A stretch of 64,000 nucleotides of DNA, from positions 6,572,001-6,636,000 of the forward strand of contig NZ_CP118270.1 in the NCBI RefSeq assembly GCF_028771845.1. Direction: 5' to 3'. Of the stretch, positions 51,562 through 60,755 are shown one piece after another (position 1 is the stretch's first letter; each line of letters starts with the position of its first letter). The notes beneath the pieces are model-generated. The model searched no databases. It was not told where the DNA came from and was given only the letters and a program-made list of their open reading frames with translations. The DNA comes from Paenibacillus marchantiae. Its GTDB lineage: Bacteria > Bacillota > Bacilli > Paenibacillales > Paenibacillaceae. Position numbers and translations under genes: made by a program.

Positions 51562-53027
51562 CAGGAGTCGGATTTGAGGCGCTCCACCAGTGCCTCATAT
51601 TCAGGACTCTTCAGGAAGTTATCGATGGAAATATGCTCTGCATTTGGAGCCACGGATTTGGCCCGGTCAGTCAATGTTTTCTGTGTGATGACGATGTCGG
51701 CATCTTGTGGAATCTCACTGATCGCCGTGTTGGTTACAGCGACATCCACACCGGCTGCCTTCATTTTCTTCCGCAGAATCGAGGCACCCATGGCACTCGA
51801 ACCCATACCTGCATCACAGGAGAATACAATTTTATTGATATCCGTTTTTACTGCCGAAGAAGCAATATCGGCTGCACGGTCAGCTTCACGATTGTCTTTA
51901 TCAACGGTGAGGTTGCCCGTTTTGCCCTGATTTTTCATATCTTTCATGCGGTTGGAAGCACTATCCAGATCTTCGTCATCCTTCTGTTTACCTGTTTTGA
52001 GCAGTATGGATGCCACGAGGAAGGAGATGACCGCAGCTACGGCTACCCCGGCAAACATGCCAAGATATCCACCCTTAGGCGTTAACAATGAGTAGGCAAT
52101 GATACTTCCCGGTGACGGTGCAGATACCAAACCAGCTCCTGTCAGCATGAAGGTCAATGTACCCGCCACACCACCAGCCATCGCAGCCAGAATCAGTATC
52201 GGTCTCATCAGAATGTAAGGGAAATAAATCTCGTGAATCCCGCCAAAGAAATGAATGATTACAGCACCTGGAGCGGAAGATTTGGCTGATCCGCGACCGA
52301 AGAAGCAGTATGCCAGCAAAATGCCGAGTCCAGGTCCTGGGTTGGATTCAAGCATGAATAATACGGATTGCCCCAGTTCTCTTGCTTGATCCGTACCAAT
52401 CGGTGTCAGAATCCCATGGTTGATGGCATTGTTCAGGAATAATACTTTTCCTGGCTCAATGATCAGGTTGACCAGCGGGAGAAGACCAGCATTCATCAAA
52501 GCTTCTACCCCAGCCGATAACACCTTGCTAATCGCTTCAACGAAAGGCCCGATGCCTTTAAGGGCTAGAAGGGCCAAAATCCCACCAATAATACCAGCGG
52601 AGAAGTTGTTAACCAGCATCTCAAACCCTGATTTGATTTTGCCATCGACAGCTTTGTCAAATTTCTTAATGACCCAAGCTCCCAATGGTCCGGCAATCAT
52701 AGCGCCAAGGAACATTGGAATGTCACTGCCGACAATAACCCCGATGGTCATTATTGCACCGACTACACCACCACGTTGGCCGTGTACCATGGTACCGCCT
52801 GTGTAACCGATAAGCAAAGGCAGCAAATATTTGATCATTGGATCAACCAGCAATGCAAAATCTGCGTTAGGGAACCATCCTTTTGGAATGAACAATGCCG
52901 TAATCAAACCCCAGGCGATAAATGCACCCATGTTAGGCATAACCATACCACTCAGGAAACGTCCAAACTTCTGAACGCCGACCCGTATTCCTCCGCTTTT
53001 TTCGGACTTTGCGTCCACTGAACTCAT
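51561..53027 (-). CDS. mtlA: PTS mannitol transporter subunit IICB
   Basis: 488 residues: an N-terminal membrane EIIC domain (about 15-345, MVMPNMGAFIAWGLITALF onwards, with the GGIHEIYFPY loop) and a C-terminal EIIB domain with the phosphocysteine in IVFSCDAGMGSSAMGASIL. The EIIA part is separate (mtlF). It imports and phosphorylates mannitol. GAGGAGG stands eight bases before the ATG. It is first in the operon; the upstream region carries a cre-like box. Confidence 0.97.
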   Translation of the reverse strand: MSSVDAKSEKSGGIRVGVQKFGRFLSGMVMPNMGAFIAWGLITALFIPKGWFPNADFALLVDPMIKYLLPLLIGYTGGTMVHGQRGGVVGAIMTIGVIVGSDIPMFLGAMIAGPLGAWVIKKFDKAVDGKIKSGFEMLVNNFSAGIIGGILALLALKGIGPFVEAISKVLSAGVEALMNAGLLPLVNLIIEPGKVLFLNNAINHGILTPIGTDQARELGQSVLFMLESNPGPGLGILLAYCFFGRGSAKSSAPGAVIIHFFGGIHEIYFPYILMRPILILAAMAGGVAGTLTFMLTGAGLVSAPSPGSIIAYSLLTPKGGYLGMFAGVAVAAVISFLVASILLKTGKQKDDEDLDSASNRMKDMKNQGKTGNLTVDKDNREADRAADIASSAVKTDINKIVFSCDAGMGSSAMGASILRKKMKAAGVDVAVTNTAISEIPQDADIVITQKTLTDRAKSVAPNAEHISIDNFLKSPEYEALVERLKSDS

Positions 53028-53141
53028 ATTGAAAACCTCCTCAACATATTAAACCTTAATTCCACTGAATTTTGACAAGGATGATCCAGACGAACAAAGG
53101 TACAAATCTTCAATAAATCTTAATTTACAACCATATCGTAA

Positions 53142-53157
53142 ATGAAAACGGTATCTT
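53142..53157. promoter_or_regulatory. cre-like box upstream of mtlA
   Basis: ATGAAAACGGTATCTT matches 15 of 16 cre positions, about 120 bases before mtlA. Nearby, TTGTCA-N10-TGACGG (53182-53203, minus strand) may be an MtlR operator, by analogy with the inverted-repeat operators of Geobacillus mtl; that part is weak. The rest of 53028-53419 is A/T-rich without other features I can name. Confidence 0.55.
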
Positions 53158-53419
53158 CTACAACGAAATGAAAACCTACTTCCGTCATGAACGTTGATGA
53201 CAAGATTTAAATTTAAAGGATTGTCCCATGTTTGAACCTTGTATATGGAATGGAACCTGTTATTCCCTTTCATGTATCATACCCACGAAATGCCCCATTT
53301 TAATGACAAATGAAATTGTAAATTTATTCTATTTGAACGAGCTGTTTCTATCTCAATTAGAAATAATGATGAAACACGTTAATTGATATTCATTCCATCC
53401 CATTCGTCTGTTAACAACG

Positions 53420-53466
53420 AAAAAAGCGCAATTTCCTCACCCTGTCCCAGGTGAGGCAATTGCGCC
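53420..53466 (-). terminator. Intrinsic terminator after gcvH
   Basis: GCGCAATT-CCTCACC pairs with GGTGAGG-AATTGCGC, followed by T6 on the minus strand. Confidence 0.85.
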
Positions 53467-53592
53467 TAAGTATTCTCCGAATGAGCTGTATCACCATCCG
53501 GATCTATAATCAATCGATTCATTTTTAATACGTTAAACGAACTTTTCCATTAAGCTGAAACTCCGTATCTAGCGGAAATTTGTACCTTAATA

Positions 53593-53982
53593 TTATTCCG
53601 TATGTTTACGATACGCATCCGCGTTCATCAATGTGGAAAGTGCTGCTGTGAGGTCGCCCTCAACACGAATCTCGATCATCCAGCCTTCCTCATATGGGGA
53701 GTTGTTAACCAGCTCCGGGGAATCCTGCAATGCATCATTCACAGCAATAATCGTTCCACTGACAGGAGAAAACAAATCCGAAACGGTTTTGACGGATTCA
53801 ATCGTTCCAATGCCGTCTTCCGCTTTTACATCCGATTCAAGGTCAGGCAATTCTACAAAGACAATGTCACCCAGCTGATGCTGCGCGAACTCGGTAATGC
53901 CAATACGTACGGTATCCTCCCCTACGGTCTGCACCCATTCGTGCTCTTCACTGTACAGGAAATCACTTTTCAATTCGCTCAT
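53593..53982 (-). CDS. gcvH: Glycine cleavage system H protein
   Basis: 129 residues of the lipoyl-carrier H protein, with the lipoylated lysine in ESVKTVSD (K65) and the EHEWV start and NSPYEEGWMIEI end typical of GcvH. It shuttles the aminomethyl group between the P, T and L proteins. Divergent from gcvT-gcvPA-gcvPB across 770 bases; the glycine riboswitch reads only towards gcvT, so gcvH must have its own control. No lpd (L protein) gene is in the window. Confidence 0.96.
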   Translation of the reverse strand: MSELKSDFLYSEEHEWVQTVGEDTVRIGITEFAQHQLGDIVFVELPDLESDVKAEDGIGTIESVKTVSDLFSPVSGTIIAVNDALQDSPELVNNSPYEEGWMIEIRVEGDLTAALSTLMNADAYRKHTE

Positions 53983-54256
53983 CGATATCCGCCTCGCTTT
54001 TCATTAATGAGTGCATGCGTTTCTTTGACCTTAACCTTTTTCCCAGAACATAGCGTATGATATTTTCGATTCAAATGTCAAGATACCTCACAATTTATTT
54101 GTTTTTCTTCCTTATATGCCTGTAACTCAAATGGACCCTCCCTACATATAATGGTGAATATTAGAAAAGTAAGCGCACTCTTTATAAATAGACGAACATT
54201 TTAATGTTAATTAAAAATTTCATTCGGATTTTTTGTTCATATCTATGATATCGTTC

Positions 54257-54286
54257 TTGACATCAATAGACGATTCAGGCTTTAAT
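54257..54286 (+). promoter_or_regulatory. Promoter of the gcvT operon
   Basis: A perfect TTGACA (54257-54262) and TTTAAT (54281-54286) with 18-base spacing. The transcript would begin about 45 bases before the glycine riboswitch. Confidence 0.65.
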
Positions 54287-54340
54287 GAGAGTAGTAAATG
54301 TGTTTAATTGGTCTATGCAATACCCGCGGATGAATGTAAA

Positions 54341-54560
54341 GGGAGAGATTACCCTTGACACCCGAATCAGGGTGTACATGCGGTAACGCCGAAGGAGTAA
54401 ACCACCGACAAGCGGAGGTGAATCTCTCAGGCAAAAGGACTTTTACGGGACGCAACTCTGGAGAGCATCTAATCGCCCTGTATGGGCGTTATGATCACCC
54501 AAGGGGAAACCTGCTGCATCATGCGGCGGGGTAACTCTCAGGTACCAAGGACAGAGCCTA
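54341..54560 (+). promoter_or_regulatory. Tandem glycine riboswitch (gcvT element)
   Basis: Two consecutive aptamers with the family signatures. The first runs from GGGAGAGATTACCC to CTCTCAGGCAAAAGGAC (54341-54440) with GTAACGCCGAAGGAGTAAA in the core. The second runs from CTCTGGAGAGC to CTCTCAGGTACCAAGGACAG (54455-54553) with CACCCAAGGGGAAACC. They are separated by a short linker, as in the cooperative tandem form. Glycine binding allows read-through into the cleavage genes. Confidence 0.95.
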
Positions 54561-54616
54561 AGAATACAGCGTGCTTCTGGCATGCCTATTCTTTGGCCTG
54601 TCCTTTTCCTTTTTCC
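54546..54616 (+). terminator. Terminator of the glycine riboswitch expression platform
   Basis: AAGGACAG-CC-AAGAATA pairs with TATTCTT-GG-CTGTCCTT, with an inner GTGC/GCAT stem, followed by a T-rich tail. Its 5' arm is the closing strand of aptamer 2, so ligand binding and termination exclude each other. Confidence 0.85.
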
Positions 54617-54753
54617 CAAAAAAACGAAAACAGGTTATAGAGCGGCACTGCCTATAGCGTCCTTACCTTACTTTTATAATAAAATATGATGCCAGATTCA
54701 TTGATCCACGGTTATACACTCGGCCGGTTGACGGCCCATGACGAGGTGATTGG

Positions 54754-55890
54754 ATGTCCGATTTGCTTAGAACCCCACTCTTTCCACTCTATCAGCAATA
54801 TGAAGGCGTACGATGCATTGATTTTGGTGGCTGGGAGCTCCCGGTACAATTCAGTGGAATTCAGAAAGAGCACGAAGCGGTGCGAGAACGTGCTGGATTA
54901 TTTGATGTATCTCACATGGGTGAATTCACCGTACAAGGTGAACACGCAGAAGCTTTTTTACAGCACATGACCACTAATGATGTAACAACACTCGTTCCCG
55001 GTCAGGCCCAATACACGTTAATGTGTTATCCGGATGGCGGCGTGGTCGATGATCTGCTGATCTATAAACTGAAAGACCAGCATTATATGCTGGTGGTTAA
55101 CGCCTCCAACATCGACAAGGACTGGGCATGGCTGCAACAGCACATGACGCCAGGCGTAACGATGACCAATGATTCGGATCAAACGGCGCTGCTTGCTCTG
55201 CAAGGTCCGCTGGCAGTGGATATTCTCAGAGCGGTGACAGACACCGATGTGTCTTCGATTGAGCCTTTCCGCTTTGTGGCAAATGCGAAGGTATGTGGTG
55301 TTTCATTGCTGTTATCCCGCACCGGATATACGGGTGAAGATGGCTTTGAGCTCTACGTTCCCGCGGAACAAGCTGCTGAGGTCTGGAACGGATTGATGCA
55401 AGCGGGAGAAGGTCACGGACTCGTTCCGACAGGACTGGGTGCCAGGGATACGCTGCGCTTTGAAGCCAAGCTGCCCCTGTATGGACAGGAATTGTCCGCA
55501 ACCATCTCACCGCTGGAGGCTGGCGTAAGTATGTTTGTGAAGCTAAATGCAGGACCGTTTATCGGACATGAAGCCTTGTTGCAGCAAAAAAATGATGGGC
55601 CTGCCCGCAAGCTGGTCGGCATCGAAGTGCTGGAGCGCGGCATCCCTCGTCCTCATTATCCCATTTACGCCGAAGGCGTACAGATTGGTGAAGTAACCAC
55701 AGGCACCCAGTCGCCTACGTTAAAACGTAATCTGGGGCTGGCCTTGATTGACAGCAAATATGCTGCACTGGGTACCCCGCTGGAGATTGAGATTCGTGGC
55801 AAGAAACTGAAAGCCGAGGTCGTGAAGACCCCTTTTCATAAACGGACACGTGCGCCAAAGACACCTACTCAAGGAGCTGATCAAGCATGA
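54754..55890 (+). CDS. gcvT: Glycine cleavage system T protein (aminomethyltransferase)
   Basis: 378 residues. FDVSHMGEFTVQG, the QYTLMCYPDGGVVDDLLIY loop and GYTGEDGFELYVP ... RDTLRFEAKLPLYGQEL are the folate-binding and catalytic signatures of GcvT. It transfers the aminomethyl carbon to tetrahydrofolate. GAGGTG precedes the ATG. First gene after the glycine riboswitch; its stop overlaps the gcvPA start (ATGA). It has a slightly extended lysine/threonine-rich C-terminus. Confidence 0.97.
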   Translation: MSDLLRTPLFPLYQQYEGVRCIDFGGWELPVQFSGIQKEHEAVRERAGLFDVSHMGEFTVQGEHAEAFLQHMTTNDVTTLVPGQAQYTLMCYPDGGVVDDLLIYKLKDQHYMLVVNASNIDKDWAWLQQHMTPGVTMTNDSDQTALLALQGPLAVDILRAVTDTDVSSIEPFRFVANAKVCGVSLLLSRTGYTGEDGFELYVPAEQAAEVWNGLMQAGEGHGLVPTGLGARDTLRFEAKLPLYGQELSATISPLEAGVSMFVKLNAGPFIGHEALLQQKNDGPARKLVGIEVLERGIPRPHYPIYAEGVQIGEVTTGTQSPTLKRNLGLALIDSKYAALGTPLEIEIRGKKLKAEVVKTPFHKRTRAPKTPTQGADQA

Positions 55891-57242
55891 GCAAGCATCG
55901 CTACATTCCCATGACCGAGCAGGATCAGAGTGCCATGTTGGCAACCATCGGCGTGGAAACGATTGAGGATCTGTTCCATGACATTCCACAGGAGATTCGC
56001 TATCAGGGCGAACTGCCTGTTTCCTCCAAACTGGATGAATACGCACTGACACGTCATATGTCGAAGCAAGCGGGAGCGAATGCCAACTTCGAGACACACG
56101 CCAGTTTCCTGGGTGCAGGCATTTATGATCACCACGTTCCCTCCGTCATTAATCATGTCATCTCCCGTTCCGAGTTCTATACAGCCTATACACCTTATCA
56201 ACCCGAGATCAGCCAAGGAGAATTGCAGGCGATTTTCGAGTTTCAATCCTACATCTGTGAGTTGACAGGCATGGCTGTAGCCAATGCCAGCATGTACGAT
56301 GGTGCAACTGCATTTGCGGAAGCAGGCAATCTGGCCGCAGCGGCAACCCGCCGCAAACAACTGATTGTGTCACGTACGGTGCACCCCGAATCCCGTCAGG
56401 TATTGCAAGCTTATGCTCACGGCCTCAATCTGGAGATTGTTGAGATTGGATATCAAAATGGTGTAACAGACTGGGATGCCCTGCAAGCCGCCGTGTCCGA
56501 TGATACCGCAGCCGTCATGATTCAAAGCCCGAACTTCTTCGGCGCCGTGGAAAATGTAAAACAGGCCGCAGACCTTGCGCATGCGCACAAGAGCCTGCTC
56601 GTGGTCAGCGCCAACCCGCTATCGCTGGGTCTGCTGGAAGCCCCAGGCAAGCTGGGTGCTGACATCGTCGTTGGCGACGCGCAGCCCCTTGGCATCGCCG
56701 CTTCACTCGGCGGCCCAACATGCGGATACTTCGCCGTATCCCAGGCTCATATGCGCCGAATTCCTGGCCGAATTGTAGGCCAGACAACGGACCGCAACGG
56801 CAAGCGTGGTTTTGTACTCACGCTGCAAGCACGGGAACAGCATATCCGCCGTGAAAAGGCGACGTCCAACATCTGTTCCAACCAGGCGTTGCTCGCGCTG
56901 AGCGCCTCTGTATATATGTCCATTATGGGTAAACAAGGCATGATCGACGTCGCTGATTTGAATTTGCAAAAGAGCCATTATGCCCTTAATACGTTTACCG
57001 CAATTCCAGGCGTCTCTCTTACGTTTACCGCTCCTACGTTCAATGAGTTTGTTATCCAACTGCCTGAAGGAACAAATGTGGAACCACTGCAACTGAAATT
57101 GCTCGATGCGGGTTTCATTGGCGGCTATGAACTTGGCCGTGATTATCCAGAGCTCGCCGGACATATGCTGATTGCAGTTACTGAACGACGCAGCAAGGAA
57201 GAGATCGACGAATTCGCACGTGTATTGGAGGGATCGCTGTGA
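55887..57242 (+). CDS. gcvPA: Glycine dehydrogenase (decarboxylating) subunit 1
   Basis: 451 residues, the N-terminal half of the P protein in organisms with a split enzyme. Signatures HRYIPMTEQDQSAMLATIG, FLGAGIYDHHVPSVI and NASMYDGATA are present. With GcvPB it forms the PLP-dependent glycine decarboxylase. Overlaps gcvT and gcvPB by four bases at each end, ensuring balanced synthesis. Confidence 0.97.
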   Translation: MSKHRYIPMTEQDQSAMLATIGVETIEDLFHDIPQEIRYQGELPVSSKLDEYALTRHMSKQAGANANFETHASFLGAGIYDHHVPSVINHVISRSEFYTAYTPYQPEISQGELQAIFEFQSYICELTGMAVANASMYDGATAFAEAGNLAAAATRRKQLIVSRTVHPESRQVLQAYAHGLNLEIVEIGYQNGVTDWDALQAAVSDDTAAVMIQSPNFFGAVENVKQAADLAHAHKSLLVVSANPLSLGLLEAPGKLGADIVVGDAQPLGIAASLGGPTCGYFAVSQAHMRRIPGRIVGQTTDRNGKRGFVLTLQAREQHIRREKATSNICSNQALLALSASVYMSIMGKQGMIDVADLNLQKSHYALNTFTAIPGVSLTFTAPTFNEFVIQLPEGTNVEPLQLKLLDAGFIGGYELGRDYPELAGHMLIAVTERRSKEEIDEFARVLEGSL

Positions 57243-58825
57243 CTCAGGAAACGACAACAAAGACAACTACGACGACATCAGCACAAGGACAATCGGAAAC
57301 GGTAACTTCTATCTCCCCTTCGGGCCAACCTGAAACTATCACAACAGACACTAACCAGGCTGCCTCTCAAGCACCGGAGCAATCGTTGATTTTTGAACTC
57401 AGCAGTCCGGGTCGGGTCGCTTATTCGTTGCCCGAATGCGACGTTCCCCGTCAAGCTGTGGATTCCCTGATTCCCCGGGAAATGCTTCGGTCGGAAGCAG
57501 CAGCATTGCCTGAGGTTTTTGAAGTTGACGTCATTCGCCATTACACTGCCCTGTCTCGTCGTAATTTCGGGATAGATAACGGATTCTATCCGCTGGGCTC
57601 TTGTACGATGAAATATAATCCGAAGATTAATGAGGATGTGGCCCGTTACAACGGGTTCGCCAAAATTCATCCATATCAGCATGAATCCAGCATTCAAGGT
57701 GCACTTGAACTGCTCTACACGTTGCAAAATGACCTTGCCGGACTTACCGGGATGGACGCCGTTACGCTGCAACCGGCCGCTGGTGCACATGGCGAATGGA
57801 CCGGGCTCATGATGATCCGTGCTTACCACGAAGGTCGTGGTGAACGGCGTACGAAAGTCATCGTACCCGATTCTTCTCATGGGACCAACCCGGCAAGTGC
57901 AACCGTAGCAGGTTTCGAAACGGTAACGATTCCTTCACGCGCAGACGGTCTGGTAGATCTGGACGCACTTCGCGCAGCTGTTGGTTCGGACACCGCAGCG
58001 CTCATGCTGACTAACCCGAACACACTCGGACTCTTTGAAAAAGACATTCAGGAGATTGCCTCCATTGTGCATCAGGCAGGTGGCTTGCTGTACTACGATG
58101 GAGCCAACTCCAATGCCATTATGGGCATCACCCGACCTGGCGATATGGGCTTCGACGTGGTGCATCTGAATTTGCATAAAACGATGAGTACTCCGCACGG
58201 CGGAGGTGGACCTGGTGCCGGCCCGGTTGGTGTGAAGAGCCGCTTGATTCCATTTCTGCCGAAACCGATGGTCATCAAGAATGATGAGGGTATATATGCA
58301 TTGGATCACGAAGGTGATCAATCCATTGGCCGGGTCAAAGCTTACTATGGTAACTTCGGTATTCTGGTCCGCGCCTATGCCTACATTCGTACCTATGGAC
58401 CTGAAGGCTTACGCCGGGTATCTGAATGTGCGGTGCTCAACGCCAACTACATGATGGCTCGTCTCACACCTTACTACGAGATTCCGTATCCAGGCGTGTG
58501 CAAACATGAATTCGTTATGTCTGGCCGGGGGTTGAAACAGTATGGTGTACGTACACTGGATGTTGCCAAACGATTGCTTGATTTTGGGTATCACCCGCCA
58601 ACCGTGTACTTCCCGCTGAACGTCGAGGAGTGCATCATGATCGAACCAACGGAAACCGAGAGCAAAGAAACCCTTGATGGGTTCGTCGATACGATGATTC
58701 GCATTGCCAAGGAAGCAGAAGAAACGCCTGAACTGGTACTCAATGCCCCTTACGGCACACCGGTTACCCGTCTGGATGAAACAACAGCAGCCCGTAAACC
58801 TGTACTGAACTGTGCTTGCAGTTAA
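57239..58825 (+). CDS. gcvPB: Glycine dehydrogenase (decarboxylating) subunit 2, with Thr-rich N-terminal extension
   Basis: 528 residues including the PLP-binding lysine in VVHLNLHKTMSTPHGGGGPG. It starts with GTG after GGAGGG, overlapping gcvPA. Residues 1-48 are a low-complexity Thr/Gln/Ser stretch (ETTTKTTTTTSAQGQ...), not part of usual GcvPB proteins, which begin near SLIFELSSPGRVAYSLPE. The extension is in frame and precedes the conserved start without an internal ATG or good internal site. Its role is unknown. The C-terminus CSC may bind metal or be incidental. Confidence 0.95.
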   Translation: MTQETTTKTTTTTSAQGQSETVTSISPSGQPETITTDTNQAASQAPEQSLIFELSSPGRVAYSLPECDVPRQAVDSLIPREMLRSEAAALPEVFEVDVIRHYTALSRRNFGIDNGFYPLGSCTMKYNPKINEDVARYNGFAKIHPYQHESSIQGALELLYTLQNDLAGLTGMDAVTLQPAAGAHGEWTGLMMIRAYHEGRGERRTKVIVPDSSHGTNPASATVAGFETVTIPSRADGLVDLDALRAAVGSDTAALMLTNPNTLGLFEKDIQEIASIVHQAGGLLYYDGANSNAIMGITRPGDMGFDVVHLNLHKTMSTPHGGGGPGAGPVGVKSRLIPFLPKPMVIKNDEGIYALDHEGDQSIGRVKAYYGNFGILVRAYAYIRTYGPEGLRRVSECAVLNANYMMARLTPYYEIPYPGVCKHEFVMSGRGLKQYGVRTLDVAKRLLDFGYHPPTVYFPLNVEECIMIEPTETESKETLDGFVDTMIRIAKEAEETPELVLNAPYGTPVTRLDETTAARKPVLNCACS

Positions 58826-58887
58826 AAGCTAACCTCTAATAAACTAATGAAAACATATTCAGTCGTTGATAATCATTAATAAATGCC

Positions 58888-58924
58888 AAAAACAGCCGCA
58901 TTTTGCTTTCTGCGCGGCTGTTTT
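58888..58924. terminator. Bidirectional terminator between gcvPB and the siderophore block
   Basis: AAAACAGCCGC pairs with GCG-GGCTGTTTT around a 12-base loop, with A/T tracts at both ends. Confidence 0.85.
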
Positions 58925-58969
58925 CTTTATTGCTTATTAACCTGTCAGCTTTATTTTATCTTCTCCGGT

Positions 58970-59752
58970 CTAGGGCTTCCAATTGGCCCGTTCCTTCTTG
59001 CCCAATCGCGGACAGGTGTAACAATAGGAGCGACCTTGTCGTAAATATTGCAAGCAACAGACGTTTTTGATCGCAAGTCTTTTCGTAGGCTCCAGCGGAT
59101 GATCAATCATCCGAACCCTGACACGAAGCGGATTCTTGGCCAGACCAAATACATCAGCTTCCAGACCATTTTGCAGCACCAGTTCATCAGCGGCAAACTG
59201 ACGCAAGAGAGCTTCATCGTCTTGATACGTATTATGAATATTCTCCCTGTAGTTTTGCAGAGCCGTTGGCAACTGCCCCCACAACATGCTGACATGCAAC
59301 CCAGAAGCTTTGGACAAACACTCCATGAGGGGACGTGCAGTCTGACTGTAAAAACGTCTTAATTCTGCTTCAAGCCAGACCGTTCTTTCCTCCGAATCCT
59401 TCGGAGCGAGAGTGACATCCATGTTCTCAAGTTGAAAAGCAATTCGTGTATAGCCGGTTTCCTTCATCAAATGTATACTCAGATTGGCTAGCGAAAAATT
59501 CGGAGCTGAATCATGGACGGATACGGTATATTGCAGCGCAGCTGCCACATCACCGAACCAACTGGTGAAATAGGCTGCGGCAACCGTTAGATCCTGTCCC
59601 TCGATTAACTGTTGATAGGCGGACAAAAAGCTTCTCATTGCCTCCGGATCAACAATAGATTCTCCACATAGCGATGCCACGGGTACACCATTCAGTTCCT
59701 GTACAAGATTAAAGTTCTTCCCCAGTTCCTCACGAATCCGGTCATTCATCAT
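58970..59752 (-). CDS. FhuF-type ferric siderophore reductase-like protein
   Basis: 260 residues ending in NVCCLQYLRQGRSYCYTCP, the C-C-x10-C-x2-C motif that holds the unusual [2Fe-2S] cluster of FhuF. The upstream part resembles the IucA/IucC-C-terminal/FhuF fold (QQLIEGQDLTVAAAYFTSWF). FhuF proteins reduce ferric iron in imported siderophores. Its ATG overlaps the stop of the binding-protein gene by four bases, so the two are coupled. There are two consecutive ATGs; the first is used. Confidence 0.85.
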   Translation of the reverse strand: MMNDRIREELGKNFNLVQELNGVPVASLCGESIVDPEAMRSFLSAYQQLIEGQDLTVAAAYFTSWFGDVAAALQYTVSVHDSAPNFSLANLSIHLMKETGYTRIAFQLENMDVTLAPKDSEERTVWLEAELRRFYSQTARPLMECLSKASGLHVSMLWGQLPTALQNYRENIHNTYQDDEALLRQFAADELVLQNGLEADVFGLAKNPLRVRVRMIDHPLEPTKRLAIKNVCCLQYLRQGRSYCYTCPRLGKKERANWKP

Positions 59753-60729
59753 TCGCCGAACAAACGATTCAGGTCATCCAGCATGGAAGTAGCCGCATTG
59801 GGTCCATACCCGCCAAACCACGAATCCGACGCCACCTGGAATACCTGATTATTTTTAACAGCCTTCATGTTTTTCCAAATCCCCAAGGTCTGCAGATTGT
59901 TATATATCTCTTCATTATCATTGATAAGGATAATGTAATCCGGATCGATTTCTGGCAACTTTTCATTAGACAGCACTTCATAGCGACTTTCAGCGCTTGT
60001 CACGGGGAAAACAGCCGGTCTGGAGAAACCGAAATCATCATAAAGCCATTTGTAGTCCATGTCTCCGTAATACCGAATATCATTTCTTATCCGCAATACC
60101 ATGAGTGTCTTACCCTCTGCTTTGGCGTGAACTTTTTGGATCGCCTCAGCTTTATGCGTTTCATAGGTTTTTATCACTTCTTCTGCCTTTTCGTTCAGAC
60201 CAAAGGCCGCCGCGGTAGCTCGAAATGCCGTCTGCCAATCAGGTGCCACATATCCATTCTCAAGCATGGCCGTTGGAGCAATTTTGGTATAATTCTCGTA
60301 TTGCTCTTTGCTGTTCGTATCCGTCACAATCAGATCTGGTCCAAGAGAGAGCATTTTCTCTACACTGACCTTACCTTGATCACCGATGATAGCCACATCA
60401 TTCAAGAATGGCTTCAAATATAACGGAAAATCTTCGTTCTGTGATTTCACCGTAGCTTTTGGCGTCATGCCAAGTGCAATCAGGTGATCCGTCAAATATG
60501 TCACTGTGGAAGCAATGTTTTCTGGCTTTTGCGGTAATGTCTGCTCACCATTTGTATCCTTAAATGTAAACGTGGTATCTTGGGACTCTTCCGTTGCCGC
60601 TTGTTCCTGTTTCGTCGGTTCTGCCTCAGACGAACCTGACTTCTCTTTGTTGCCACAGGCCACAATCAATAATAACACCGCAAGCAAAACTGCTGTTAAA
60701 GTGAAATAGCGTTGATTTCGTTGTTTCAT
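59749..60729 (-). CDS. Iron-siderophore ABC transporter substrate-binding lipoprotein
   Basis: About 326 residues with a lipobox (LLIVACG, lipid-attached cysteine near residue 25) and a periplasmic-binding-protein fold of the FecB/FhuD type (PENIASTVTYLTDHLIALGM ... LGPDLIVTDTNSKEQYENYTKIAPT). It captures ferric siderophore at the cell surface. ATG at 60729 has AAGGGGA at an acceptable distance; the TTG at 60738 is too close to it. No permease or ATPase gene is nearby in the window, so it must use one encoded elsewhere. Confidence 0.92.
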   Translation of the reverse strand: MKQRNQRYFTLTAVLLAVLLLIVACGNKEKSGSSEAEPTKQEQAATEESQDTTFTFKDTNGEQTLPQKPENIASTVTYLTDHLIALGMTPKATVKSQNEDFPLYLKPFLNDVAIIGDQGKVSVEKMLSLGPDLIVTDTNSKEQYENYTKIAPTAMLENGYVAPDWQTAFRATAAAFGLNEKAEEVIKTYETHKAEAIQKVHAKAEGKTLMVLRIRNDIRYYGDMDYKWLYDDFGFSRPAVFPVTSAESRYEVLSNEKLPEIDPDYIILINDNEEIYNNLQTLGIWKNMKAVKNNQVFQVASDSWFGGYGPNAATSMLDDLNRLFGE

Positions 60730-60755
60730 GTTCTGCAAATCCCCTTATTCATTCG

